Shown piece by piece: positions 1 through 10,999 of a DNA stretch of 64,000 bases; positions within the stretch are counted from its first letter, which is position 1, and each line of letters starts with the position of its first letter. A program made the position numbers and the translations under genes. The stretch is from positions 10,917,001 through 10,981,000 of the forward strand of contig NC_134025.1 in the NCBI RefSeq assembly GCF_964204645.1, read 5' to 3'. Below the pieces are notes generated by a model, which saw only the letters and a program-made list of their open reading frames with translations, did not search any database and had not been told where the DNA came from. Source of the stretch: Tubulanus polymorphus (Eukaryota > Nemertea > Palaeonemertea > Tubulaniformes > Tubulanidae).

Positions 1-120
1 TGGTACATCTACATATTCCTCAATATGATAAGAGATTTCTGTATATGATACCTTGCCTCTCATTTCTGCTGAACTTAAAAGTTGACCCGCCCGGCCATCT
101 ATCTACTCTGTATATTACTT

Positions 121-205
121 TTTTTTCAAATCATGATCAAGCTAACTCTAACAGACCCGGCAGTTAGAGAAAGATCTGATTACAAATTTGTAACGAACAT
201 GATGG
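121..205. repeat. Segment similar to the 3' flank of gene B
   Basis: This stretch shares an interrupted match of roughly 80-100 bases with 3868-3965, including TAACAGACCC, a TTAGAGA/TTATATAGA block and CTGATTACA. It lies just downstream of gene A exon 4, whereas the partner lies just downstream of the last exon of gene B. It is either a dispersed repeat or a trace of the local duplication. Confidence 0.5.
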
Positions 206-233
206 GCAGTTGTGATTTTGATTGAGTTGTGAC

Positions 234-2269
234 CTTGTGATTTCTAACTTGAGTGATAGTTGACAAGATTTCCATGAATTGTACAGCTTCGCTATGGCTG
301 CAGTTCACATCAATCAGCAATTCAGCGGAATCGAGTATCACAATTAAATCTGAAAAGACCATGATATAATGGGGACATGAAGGAGTTATGAATTGACTCG
401 AAATAGAGGCCAAAATGAATTACGTAAACGCATTACATTGCATAAAAAACATTTCATAAATGGCTTGCGTTATGCGGAATCAGTGTAATAAAGGGGTCGT
501 TTACTTGCCATTTTCCCAGTTCTGCAGGATTTGTTCTAAGTCAGAAATGTCTGTTTGCGAAGAAAATGTCCGGTCCATTTTAACGTATAAACGCAGCAAA
601 AAATCCTTCACAGTTGTGATACCTCTAGAAGAACCGAAGAAGTTATGTTTCATCGAAAAACTCCCAAAGCATACATTAATCAGAGGATTGGAATATTAGT
701 AAAACATTAGGCATGCACATCGATCCAGTACCGGTACTTCAAACCCAAAAATAATGATTCAACCAGCAATATTTTCATAAAAGCCAAAAGAAAAAGACTC
801 AACCACAGTGATGAGGTTACTTACTAGAGATCCCTGAAATGCTTGAAAATCAGGCAATAATTGAGTAGTGCAGGCAAACCCCCTTAATCTGGATTGGTTA
901 AATTTGGATAATATTTGCAGTCCATTTGTTCATTAATTCACAAGAAAATAACTTTTAATCTGGATTTCCCGTTTAAATGAATTTTCTTAGTCCCAAATGA
1001 TCCGAACTAAGTGGATTCTAGGCCTTCTGTAGGCTAGTAGCCTACATGTATTTCTGCTCCAAGAGATGAGGACAACCTGTTGACAGCTTACTTGTTGGGC
1101 CATTTGAGACTTGTTATTAAGGCCTCTTTCGGCCAAGATGAGACTCTACAAACAAAGCAACATGTACCTAATTATGATAATATGATTTACCTCAAATTGA
1201 CAAGACACTTGTCCACATGTCTTCTCATGCATATATTTTCAACTATAGTAGTTTTGCCAACACCAGCCATCCCATAAATACAAATACCTGTCAAAATTGA
1301 TATTAACTATGTTTGTAAAAAATCTATCAGTAATACTTCATTTAACCTTTAATGCCACTATATATGCATCACTAGCTAATATAAATCAACTCCCCACATA
1401 AAAACCTGAAAAAAACAAGAAAGCCCAAATCAGTTTCATCATTTTCAGGTAAATTCATAAATTCCTATTACAGTCAAACATCGTTAATACGATTGTGTTT
1501 AGCATGAAACCTGTTGCCTATACCAGAGGTTCCAGAGAGATAATACAAAAATCAAATCCAAAAATTTGATTGTTGCCCACAAAATTTGCATGCATCAATG
1601 AATTTCCACTGTAATTTCATTTTTGAAACGCATATCCTCTTGTAAAATAGGCTCATTACGATATCCAAATTATCATTTGAAGTTTACAAAGTATAATACA
1701 AAAATACATTCGGCATTCACTAATAACATAAATGAAAATGTTATATCATTGTATTACTTTTTTATATCGTAGCAAAGGAAAAGGACAAAAAAGGACCCTA
1801 AGAAAAGCGTGTAATACCATACTGTTGTTTGTCAATTTGTGGTCTTACCTGAAATATGAACCTGGTTGTTGAAAAGCAGTCTTTCGATTGCATCCATATC
1901 TTCGCGTCTACCGACAAAGTTTTCGTCCAGCACGGAGCCCTCTTCCAGTCTTTTCTTATGAAATGTTTCCAATTCATTTTCGTAAATTTCTAGCCGATCT
2001 GCCAATGACATTGATCGACCTTCTACAATCAAATGCATTTCGGAAAGATTCTTTTTTAAAAAATTCAACATTCCCTGCTTTCCATTTTGGAGGAGTATTT
2101 CGAAGACTTCCATCTTGGCCGCTCCGACGTCAAAATCTTGCGAGGACACAGTCGTTCGAATTTTCACCGGCAGTGAACACGAGATTTTATTCACTATACC
2201 CCTCAACTGATCCTTAGTCTTTACATTTGTTAGAAAGTCTGTTCTCAAAGAGTCAAATGGTTCCATCAC
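234..2269 (-). CDS. Gene A: death-fold/NB-ARC protein, partial (cut by the left window edge)
   Basis: Paralogue of gene B; only the first four coding exons are recognisable: 1849-2269 (start ATG at 2269 or, matching gene B, 2266), 1191-1287, 509-624 and 234-349. Exon 1 encodes a helical death-fold/CARD-like domain (KISCSLP, EVFEILLQ) and the NB-ARC entry motif NFVGRREDMDAIE. Exon 2 carries the P-loop GMAGVGKTT; exon 4 carries the Walker B-like stretch LIVILDSAELL. Intron phases 1, 2 and 1 join the exons in frame. Exons 2-4 have exactly the same lengths as in gene B (97, 116, 116). Two oddities: the donor after exon 3 reads ATG/GCAAGT, a GC-AG intron where gene B has GT, and the donor after exon 4 (AAG/GTCACA) is weak. 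If that donor is not used, the frame runs on to a stop at 180-182 and gives a short protein ending inside the NB-ARC domain. Expected role, by family, is a nucleotide-dependent oligomerising switch in immunity or apoptosis. Confidence 0.8.
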
Positions 2270-2355
2270 GACACATACAAGGGATGCAGTTTCCCAGTGC
2301 CTTTTTGCTTGTTATTGATTAGCTACGCTGCAACTACACTGTCACTAGTCAGTAA

Positions 2356-2453
2356 CCTGTCTGTGGTTTAGTTTCACGATCGGATATTTTCACAAACCAC
2401 TGTATATAAGGTGTTATAAGCCCATCCGATTATAAAAAGCTTACCACCAACGA
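2356..2453 (-). promoter_or_regulatory. Shared upstream module, copy 1 (gene A promoter region)
   Basis: On the minus strand, block 1 (2434-2453) reads GTCGTTGGTGGTAAGCTTTT. It is followed, after a TATA-like CTTATATACA at 2401-2410, by block 2 (2356-2391), whose centre is GATCGTGAAACTAAACCACA. Block 2 ends about 90 bases before the gene A start codon. If the TATA-like box is used, transcription would begin inside block 2. All 36 bases of block 2 recur at 15689-15724 before the ankyrin gene. Promoter function is inferred from position and conservation. Confidence 0.6.
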
Positions 2454-2589
2454 CTACAACTACGTGCGACACATGCTACAACAAAACGAAACATTGATTC
2501 TACATCGCGGGGAAATCCCGATTTTTCCGGGTTGATGTGAGGATGGCTCCGTTATTTCAACATTTACTACACCAAGTTAGAATTCAATG

Positions 2590-2718
2590 AAACTTTATTC
2601 GGCAAGAAAACCCCACCGTGATTTTTTTTCAATCGAAGATCATGATCAGGAGGATAGCTGGCAACTTTATTCGGCAGGTAAACCCCACCGGTGATTTTTT
2701 GTCGGAGGATAGCAGGCG
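2590..2718. repeat. Two-copy tandem repeat with unit of about 72 bases
   Basis: AACTTTATTCGGCA followed by an ACCCCACC-GTGATTTTTT block occurs at 2590-2629 and again at 2663-2700. Each is bounded by GGAGGATAGC-type sequence. No coding function is visible. Confidence 0.6.
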
Positions 2719-2829
2719 AATGATTTAGGGGGGTTCGAATATCGGCATTTGGCGAATCTAGGTGTCTTTGAGTCTGACGTGGTTCTTTTGACGAGGACCG
2801 AAGCCGGTCCGAAGTCCCCACGGGGATTT

Positions 2830-3480
2830 GGGGAGGAAATCTGGCAAATTAGGAGCGATTTTAAGCGTTTTCCCGCCATCTTGAGTGATTATGGAAAAAA
2901 CACGAGAGCCGTGAATAGATACAAATTACAAAAATTCCATGTTTGTTTTATCTGTTATGTATATCTTTACAAATAGTATCAAGCTGTTTACAAAACTATG
3001 TTGTAAAAAATGAAGAAACCTAGCCGAGAAAAGGAGGTTCGTTCGTTAATCTGACATTTCAGTATACGAAGATACAGTAGTAAAAGGTCAAATAAGATGA
3101 TGAATGGAAAATTGGGAAAATCGTTGAAATGAGACGAAATGAAGGACCAGGCAATGAAATAATCACGTTAAAAGAATCATTCATGTCGATAAAAATAAGT
3201 TCCCTCTCACGCGAAATGAGAAAGAAAGAGTGTACATGCGTGTCTTTTTTATCTCTAGACACATGCGTGTCTTTTTGATTTTTTAGACACTTCTGGAAAA
3301 GACGCCTGTTTGCCTAACTACGAAATCCGAACTTCGCCATTCCTGCACCCAACGCACGCACCCCTTAAGCGCAGGCTTGTAGTGCAAATCTGATCCGAGA
3401 CGAAACGTGACTAGCAAATAACAATTTGACAGAATAAATTCGCCTATAGTTTGCCTTTGCGCCTATACATTAGTTGTGAC
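2830..3480. other. Intergenic stretch between gene A upstream region and gene B 3' flank
   Basis: No convincing gene. It holds a two-copy direct repeat at 3234-3288 (unit of 27-28 bases beginning ACATGCGTGTCTTTTT). Short open frames here lack recognisable domains. Confidence 0.5.
3234..3288. repeat. Two-copy tandem repeat, 27-28 base unit
   Basis: ACATGCGTGTCTTTTT at 3234 is repeated at 3261. Each unit closes with TAGAC after a short T-rich spacer. Confidence 0.7.
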
Positions 3481-3867
3481 TGAGATGCAGTCTTTTATGT
3501 AAATTTTCTTTATTTCCAAAATATATACTTGATGTACATTATTCTATTAAACAACATTGTAGTAAAAATACGATCAATGTTCTGTTAAAATCGAAAGAAC
3601 ATACACATGCTTAAGATATAAGTCTCTTAACTGTTTTTTTTTCCAATTAGACAAACATTACACTGTTAAATTCGAATCTATGGTATAAAAATCATTTTTT
3701 TCTTATAACATATATATATTTTTTTTCATTCATCAACATACGTAAAAATATTTCGTAACTTTTGATTCACCTATCAATTTCATAAAAAAGATCGTAAGGC
3801 TAAAAGCTTGATACATGTTTATTGTTTCCCATTTTTTTCGGCTGAGTGTGTAAGTTAAATTACATTT

Positions 3868-3965
3868 TTGTTTTCAAAATCACGATCACGCTTACCATAA
3901 CAGACCCAGTAGTTATATAGAAATGAACTGATTACACATTTTATTGCAGTTAACAAAATGACCCG
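3868..3965. repeat. Partner of the repeat at 121-205, in the 3' flank of gene B
   Basis: Same orientation as the copy at 121-205. The core TAACAGACCC followed by AGTTATATAGAAATGAACTG is recognisable in both. It falls between the gene B stop and the nearest AATAAA candidates, so it may be 3' UTR. Confidence 0.5.
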
Positions 3966-3991
3966 GGCGATTAGGAAAAATAAGGTATCGT

Positions 3992-3997
3992 TTTATT
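3992..3997 (-). terminator. Candidate polyadenylation signal of gene B
   Basis: AATAAA on the minus strand about 420 bases past the gene B stop codon. Further AATAAA hexamers on the same strand occur at 3818-3823 and 3509-3514, so the true 3' end could be later. Only the hexamers are seen; cleavage is inferred. Confidence 0.35.
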
Positions 3998-4414
3998 TCA
4001 GCCTAAAAAGGTAACTGGTAAAATATCTCCAATATTATTTTATAACCTCGTATAGTGATGCACCCTGATTACTTCAAGGCTTGGATTGTTGTACTGGAAG
4101 TGTGGAATCCCAATAATGAGTTGTATCCTATGACAGAGAATGAAAAATGTTGACATTTCCCTCAAACCATTCTCCAGATACGAACAAAAACTGATGAAAC
4201 AAATATAGCCGCTTGCTGTGTAAATATTAGCTGATCCAAGTCTGATATGTTTAACTCAAATTTTCGTAACGCCCGATATGTCATTTCAATTAGAAATCCT
4301 AGCTCTATTAATTTGTCTATCTATTTCTGATTCACGATAATCTTGTTTAATTAGTTGACCATCGTATCTCTTCGACAAGTTGTTTTGTATGCGCGATATT
4401 CGTAACAGGTATCT

Positions 4415-7400
4415 TTAATCATGAGCCGTTTTGAAAGAATCGTCACTACTACAGCTTAATTCAGTATCCGTTTTGCTTTCGCTCAGCCATTCTTGTGCAG
4501 CCTTCTTATGTTCTGTCCAACTTCGAATCTCGGCGCCAGTTCGCTCGTCCAAATCGACATCGACATTTCCGAAATGGCTACCAGAACTGCTGCTGTCTTC
4601 GGAGAAGTCTGGTTCATCACCGATACATCGTAAGCCCGAATCATTGGATGAATTGTAGCTCGAAGCTGAAACGCTGCTTGCATACGTTTGCTCATTTGAA
4701 ATTCTGGCATCATCATCATCAATATCATTATCAATATCGGATGAAAATGATTTCCTCCTCCAGTTTGAAATACGTCTCAATGGCGTTTCATTTTCTTCTG
4801 CAGTCTCAATCTCATTATCCACGGTAGAAGCCGTTACTAATGGCTGAAACATAGAACATTTCAAGTGAAAGCCAGCCGCATAAATTATAACTACAGCACT
4901 TAGCGACAGTATAATGCCGAACACTGTGCGATAACTGTGATTTCAGTAATGTTATTTATTCACTTCAAAACTAAATCTCACCTCCGGATTTTCTAATTCA
5001 CTATCTTGCAACTCTAATGACACTTGCTTCTGCCTCTTAAGCAATCTTTTTTGACGACTTGTTGCAGTATCTATCGGCAGCTTACGTTTTTGCGATGATT
5101 TTGCTTTGCTTGCTTTCATTTCTTTGGCAAGGATCTTTGACATATGTTTATTCGCTTTCTCTGCACCTATGTCTATGAGTTCCTGTGAAAGTAGTTACAA
5201 AGCTTAGACGTCGTTGCATTTGCTTGAGTAAGTTAATGTTGAATTTTAAGCATAAATTACCATTTATCAAATGAAAATAAAAACAAAAAAGAAAAACATC
5301 GCTAGAATTAGAAGTTTATTCTCTGGTTGGCTTACCCGCAAATTGTCGACGATCGTATTCGCTTCATCATATTTTCCCAGCTTTAGAAGTGTCATCTCGT
5401 AATCAGATTGTAAATTACGGATGAAATGATCGCGTGGTTTAAAGTGTCCTTCTTGCATCAGCAATGTGTATGCCTCAGCGAAGTCATGTTCCGCATCGGT
5501 GTAAAATCTTTCAAAGTCTAGAACAGAAATGTTCTTATTCAAATACTCAGTCAGCATACTGCAGAGCCCTCTCAATTCAGATTCAATTCCAATAATCAAC
5601 AATGTTCTCGTGTACATGTACATCCAAAGAATGACTAAGATTCCAGGGTTAATCCCTGCTTAATCGATTAAAGTTTTTGGCCCTAAACATAGCTCGAATA
5701 ATCAATTATGAATCAAGTTCTCAATACCAGGGCATTCAGTGTAGGGATCTGAAAGAATGATAGTTCTTCTCATGAGATGTTGACACTTAAATTATAATAC
5801 ACGTGCTGTTCGAAAGGAGAGCTATTCCTATGTACATCTCGACCCTCTAATTACAACAGACCCACTTTAATTAATTTTAAGTCCAAGCTTAAAACATAGC
5901 CCTTATTGAGTGTCGATATAGCAATTATTTTACATAAATCCTCTATGAAATCGGTCCATGGAAATGGGACTCATTGCAAATACCTTGTTGTCTTTTTTCT
6001 TGTTTAGCTGTATCTCCAAGGCTTTTCCTGATTGACCCTCTCAGATAGTAAGCTTGCATTCTATCTTCACTACCACTCAAATTGTTGAAAAGTGGAAGGC
6101 ATTTGTGAATATCTTCCAATGCTTCCTCATATTTCTCTAATTCAGCCAGCACACAAGCTTTGTGCCTCAATATTCGACCATATACTGATGTCAATTTCAT
6201 GCCCAACTTTTCGCACTCCTGCAAGGCTTCATCGAAAAGCATAATAGCTTTATCGTAATTAGCCTTCATGCTTGATTCTAATTCCAATTTCTCTCTGGCA
6301 TCGCAGTTTCGTAGATTACAATAGTCATCCTTTCCATTCTCAAAATATGCTGAACCAGTATTAAGAAGATAAGTTGGAGCATCAAAATGAAGGCTAGACT
6401 CATTCATATCATTTGGCATACGAACCAATGCATAAGCTTCCTCGAAACAAGAAATCGCCTTTCTCGGATTGTCATTTTTCAAGAAAAGGTTTCCAAGAAG
6501 ATTCAAATCTCGCGCAATCAGTATATCACAATGCGGATACTTTCTATGAATATCTATTGCTTTGTTGACATTATCAATCCCAATGCCGAGCTCACCAATT
6601 TTGTTGAGATAAGATCCCTTAACAAAGAAATAAAGTGCTCTGCAAAGTTCTGTGGATTTTCCTGATGTACTTTCTAAAATCTTCAATCTTTCATCTACCT
6701 TCTCTAAAACCAATAAAACAATATCCGCATCAAAAAGATAACCCTGAAAATACTGCTCGGCATACCATAATGATATCGTACAGCTGGTTAGAGGCTTTTT
6801 AGTCCATGCAGCTTTTGCCAGATGAAAAAAATATTCTGCTCTCTTCTCAGGCTCAAGAAACCAGTTCATTAACATGTTTGCACGAACATGATTATGGAAC
6901 ACTATTGGCAAGCCGAAGTCAGGCAGAGAATGCTTCATTTTTCTGATGTTTTCTAGATATTTCATGAAGTACTGTTTTTCATCACCAAGTTGCTTGGATA
7001 CTACAAGCAGAGAAGCGCTGCTGCTACATGCCTCGATGAACAACCTGCTTCCATACTTCAAAAGCCGCTGATTTGAATCGCTCAACAATTTCCTCTGCCG
7101 ATCCGTTTGCGAAATCTGCTCCAAAGAAGTGGTAACCAATATGTGCAAGGAAAACGATTCATTATGGGTTGACTTTACAGAATCTGAAACTCGGCCGGCT
7201 TTCACCTCAAGCAAAGACCGCACATACAAATTATCCAATTCACCGAACAAAGATTCATGGTCTCGACCAGTCACGTATGCAGCTGCGTTCACACCAAATT
7301 GATTATTCTCGAATGTGGACAACTGAATGAGAAGATCCAGCATCGATGGATCCAAATGCTCCAGTATTGTTATGAGGTAGGTCTTGCAGCCTTCTTTGAT

Positions 7401-10400
7401 TTTTGTTCCGTTGACGAACTGATGGATTTCAGCTGGACTGATGTTCGTGCTGTTCAGGTAACTTCCAACGGCACGCACGGCAAGAGCGTTGTAGTTGCAT
7501 CGCTGTGCAATGGCTGAACATATTTGTGCATCCAATGTTTTCTGGAATTTAATCAGAGAATAAATAACGTTTGAATAATTGGGTCCAGAAGAACCTGCTT
7601 AAAATGATATGCTATGCAGTTTGTTTATTTGTACAAGCTCCCTAAAATGCCCAATGCAGGTTTTCATTTGAAATCATTTGAAAAATCAAGATATTAAACA
7701 CATGGACTTCTAACTACTGGTGAAGCTGCAGTTTGATGGATTACATATGGATACAAACTGGTGTCTTAAGGGGTGAGATTATACCTACGTACATAAGTAG
7801 GAAGGGCATTGACCTGATGGATACTAACTTTAAATTTACAATTTTATAAAATCAGAAAATACTTAGATATCATTCTATTCAAAGACTTCTCGGGATGCCT
7901 TTCCTGCATCCCTTCCATAGAATTGGCTCATTACAGGCCTGGTGGTTTGACTTACAACATGCTTTGGGGTCATTCGTTTCAGAAGGTCAGTACAATCCAC
8001 CAGTGATAACGGTTTTAAGTGGAAGGTCGGTATGCTATCTTCCATACCATACACCATGATATCATCATTCTGCTTCCAAGGATCCATAAGCGATGTCATA
8101 ATTATTTTGACCTTAAAAATACGAACACAGAAATAAGATCTGAGAATTCGATCCAGTGAAAATCATTATCTAATTCAATGGGTTACTTCATTTTCGTGTC
8201 ATCATAAAATGGAATCGATGCATGTAGTTAATATTTATGAAAATTTCAGGCGAATGTCCAGTAATGAACAGATGAAACTACGCTCATAGAATTATTTCTA
8301 CATAAAAAGAATAAGACTGCAAGCATACCTTGCCATTTTCTATAGCCGTGATATCCGACAACATCTGAATGAATACTTTAGCTTCCTGTTGACTGGAATG
8401 GGTGTCGATCAGAAACTCGACCGAGTCAAGAAATATTGTCAAATCTAAAATTGAACAGTACATACATCCATGAATTCCCGACTGATACTTGTGTACTGTA
8501 TATTACGGAAAAATGCTGTAAACTCGACTCATGTCGAGTCGCTTTACTTCAAGAACTCAAATCTTAGGACCATTGCAATAAAATATCAATTAAATGATAA
8601 AATTGCCTTGTCAAAACTAGTCCCACTTGATCTTAGTCAACTGGGCCGATATAAAACAGAAAATTCCAGTAAAATTCGTGTTATTCACGGTTAGCGGTAA
8701 AAATCCCCTTGGTAAAAATCCCCCCTCGGTAAATATCCCCAATTCTTCAAAGTAGGTTAAAATCCCCCTCCTTCTGAATGTAGTGTAAGTAGATACAATC
8801 TTAAGGTCAATCAATTCATAATATTGATACATATATCCAATTTATTATTGTGGAACATCATAAGGATATCATGAGTATACAAACTTTAGTATATACTATT
8901 TGAATTAAACATACTACAAATTAACAGTTCATTAATACTAAATTAGTACTTAAAGTTATCAAAAAGCTTAATGAAAAGGTTCATCGCACATTTCAAATAT
9001 ATTACACTAGCTTGAATCTAAAATATCTAGAATTAAAAGTTCATTATCGCTTATAACTCATGGCATTGCACTGCCCAAATATACCACAAGTCAACAAGAG
9101 ACTGTTCAAAAATATTCCAGTTCGAATTTTAAGATATTATAAGTAAAAAGTTCATTATTCTTATTAATTCTAATAATTTATTTTATTCTTAAAGTTTACT
9201 TAAAGAATTTATCCCAACGATAGATTTCAGTGTGCAGTTCAAACAGATTTCAGTCTCATTGCAAATGAACAAAATTGGAGAAACGTTTTGCTTTGAAATG
9301 TTCTTGAAAATCACCGAGTGGGGATTTTTACCTACTTTGAATATTTGGGGATTTTTACCTAGGGGATTTTTACCCAGGGGATATTTATTAACCTAGGGCA
9401 TTTTTACCCAGGGGAGTTTTACCTACAACCGTTATTCACAGCACAGTTGAATATCACTTTTGAGTGGACAATGCCTTCTTAAGTATTTAGAAAACTGCCA
9501 CTTCTTTTCCAAAAGAATTGGAACAATTTAACGAAGCCTTTAAAGCCAAGAGAGTTGGATATAAAATAGCTATACCATCATCCCAATACTGTAGGATACT
9601 TTTCAAATCTGCAGCGCTAGTTTGAGAAGACCACCTCCAGCCCATTGTTAAATAAAGGCGCATCAGGAAGTCCTTCGTCGTCTTTATGCCTCTACAAAAA
9701 CAGAACAGATCATCATTTTCTTTAAACAAACATTTGTTATCAGTAACACAAATGTTTGACCCCAATATCCTAGCATCCATGTAAATGTACCTTGGAGGGA
9801 GGTAAAAAAGTTGCAACAAAATCTTCTATTGTAATTTAAATGAATAATGATAATAATCTTACATAGACGCAAGAATGAGGTATTTTTACAATTAAGAATA
9901 AATATTTAGCAATAGATTAATGAGGGTTCACAATACAAGCCTTGGGGGCTGTGGCCACTGGACCCACGGAGAAATGTGCATAGCGAGTAGAACAATGAAA
10001 AAAATCTACTAAAATGATTAAAATAGAATGCAATTAAATGATTTTATTGAAGCCTTAACTATTGGAATAACCTATAAAATTCCATTTCCAAATAAATCAG
10101 ATAAACCATGGACGTATAAACTAGATTACAAGTATCTAGTTTTATGTCCATGGATAAACCAAATCCACAAAATGCCAGGATATGAAGTTTGCTTTATTGC
10201 AGACAAAGTTTATCCTGTGAGTAAGCAGGAAGTTCTGAGATCTTTCAATTGAAGCAAGCAGGATAATAACCTCATACTAATAAAATGCATATCTACGTGT
10301 CTTCTTGCGCATATGTTTTCCACGATGGTTGTTTTACCGACACCAGCCATCCCATGAATACATATACCTGTGACCGAAACAGAATCATTTCGATAAAACA

Positions 10401-10997
10401 CGTTTAATGTACCAAGAATTTTCGAAGCCAAAATAAGAACCCTCTCAGACCCAGTCTAATGGAGACATTATTACTCAAATCCATTATTTCATAATGCGTA
10501 TTAATCTTTTTGGTCCCAAATGATGAATCGCATCAAAAGTGTGCATCAAAATTATTACTGATATTATTACCGGAAATGTGCTCTACTTGGTTGAAAAGAA
10601 GTTTTTCGATTGCGTCCATATCTTCGCGTCTGCCGACAAAGTTTTCATCCAGTACGGATCCCTCTTCTAACCTCTTTTTGTGAAGCTTTTCTAACTCATT
10701 CTCGTACAATCTCATCCGTTCTGCCAATGACATCGATTGACCATCCACGACCAAATGCAAATTGAGGCCATCTGCTAGATTTTTCAGCAAGGTCACCACC
10801 CCTGGTATTCCATTTTGTTCGAGGAAACATTCGAATACTCGCGTCTTCGCCTCGTTTACGTTGGAATCTTGCGAGGCGACTAGGCTTCGAATTTCATCTG
10901 GTAACCAGCACGAAATCTTGTGGACGATATTCAGCAACATCTCCTTCGTTTTGATGCTCATAAGAAAATCATTTTTCAAAGAATCGAATGGATTCAT
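4415..10997 (-). CDS. Gene B: death-fold/NB-ARC/TPR (STAND-type ATPase) protein, complete nine-exon model
   Basis: Exons: 10571-10997, 10271-10367, 9576-9691, 8329-8444, 7887-8111, 5984-7541, 5336-5634, 4982-5182, 4415-4843. They sum to 3468 bases, exactly 1156 codons. Residues 1-90 form a CARD/death-fold-like helical domain. NFVGRREDMDAIE enters the NB-ARC domain; the P-loop GMAGVGKT is at about 148-155, Walker B LTIFLDSVE at 215-223, a sensor-like KIIMTS at 254-259, and CNYNALAV (the GLPLA-like position) near 342-349. From about 600 to 946 there are TPR-type helical pairs (for example ARDLNLLGNLFLKNDNPRKA and YGRILRHKACVLAELEKYEE). Residues 947-1013 are strongly basic with an NLS-like pair (KRK then RQKRLLKRQK). 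Residues 1014-1155 are acidic and serine-rich, ending TAHD. Weak points: the exon 5 donor (GAA/GTCTTT) and the exon 7 acceptor lack strong consensus. The start at 10997 was chosen because it aligns with gene A; an in-frame ATG at 11042 is possible. By family this is an APAF1/NLR-like oligomerising sensor. Confidence 0.85.
8680..9439. mobile_element. Non-autonomous MITE (742 bases) with 9-base target duplication, in intron 3 of gene B
   Basis: The element spans 8689-9430 and is flanked on both sides by GTTATTCAC (8680-8688 and 9431-9439). Its ends are inverted: GGTTAGCGGTAAAAATCCCC at the left and, read on the other strand, GGTTGTAGGTAAAACTCCCC at the right. Each terminal repeat is itself built of several GGTAAAAATCCCC-like subunits. 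The interior is AT-rich, non-coding and has repeated AAAGTTCATTA blocks. A 9-base duplication fits Mutator- or P/Merlin-type transposons; the superfamily is not certain. Confidence 0.85.
10106..10153. repeat. Short hairpin in intron 2 of gene B
   Basis: CCATGGACGTATAAACTAGA is followed seven bases later by its near-perfect reverse complement (10134-10153). The same arm sequence recurs in a second hairpin at 13543-13605. Confidence 0.65.
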
Positions 10998-10999
10998 AA

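Noticed and set aside
460-699. Plus-strand 79-residue frame
   Set aside because: Antisense to gene A exon 3, which matches gene B by sequence, length and phase.
1888-2217. Plus-strand 109-residue frame
   Set aside because: Antisense shadow of gene A exon 1.
4844-4924. Apparent transmembrane segment (IILSLSAVVIIYAAGF) before the last exon of gene B
   Set aside because: It lies between a strong donor (GAG/GTGAGA) and a strong acceptor (TATGTTTCAG) that join in phase 0, so it is read-through of intron sequence.
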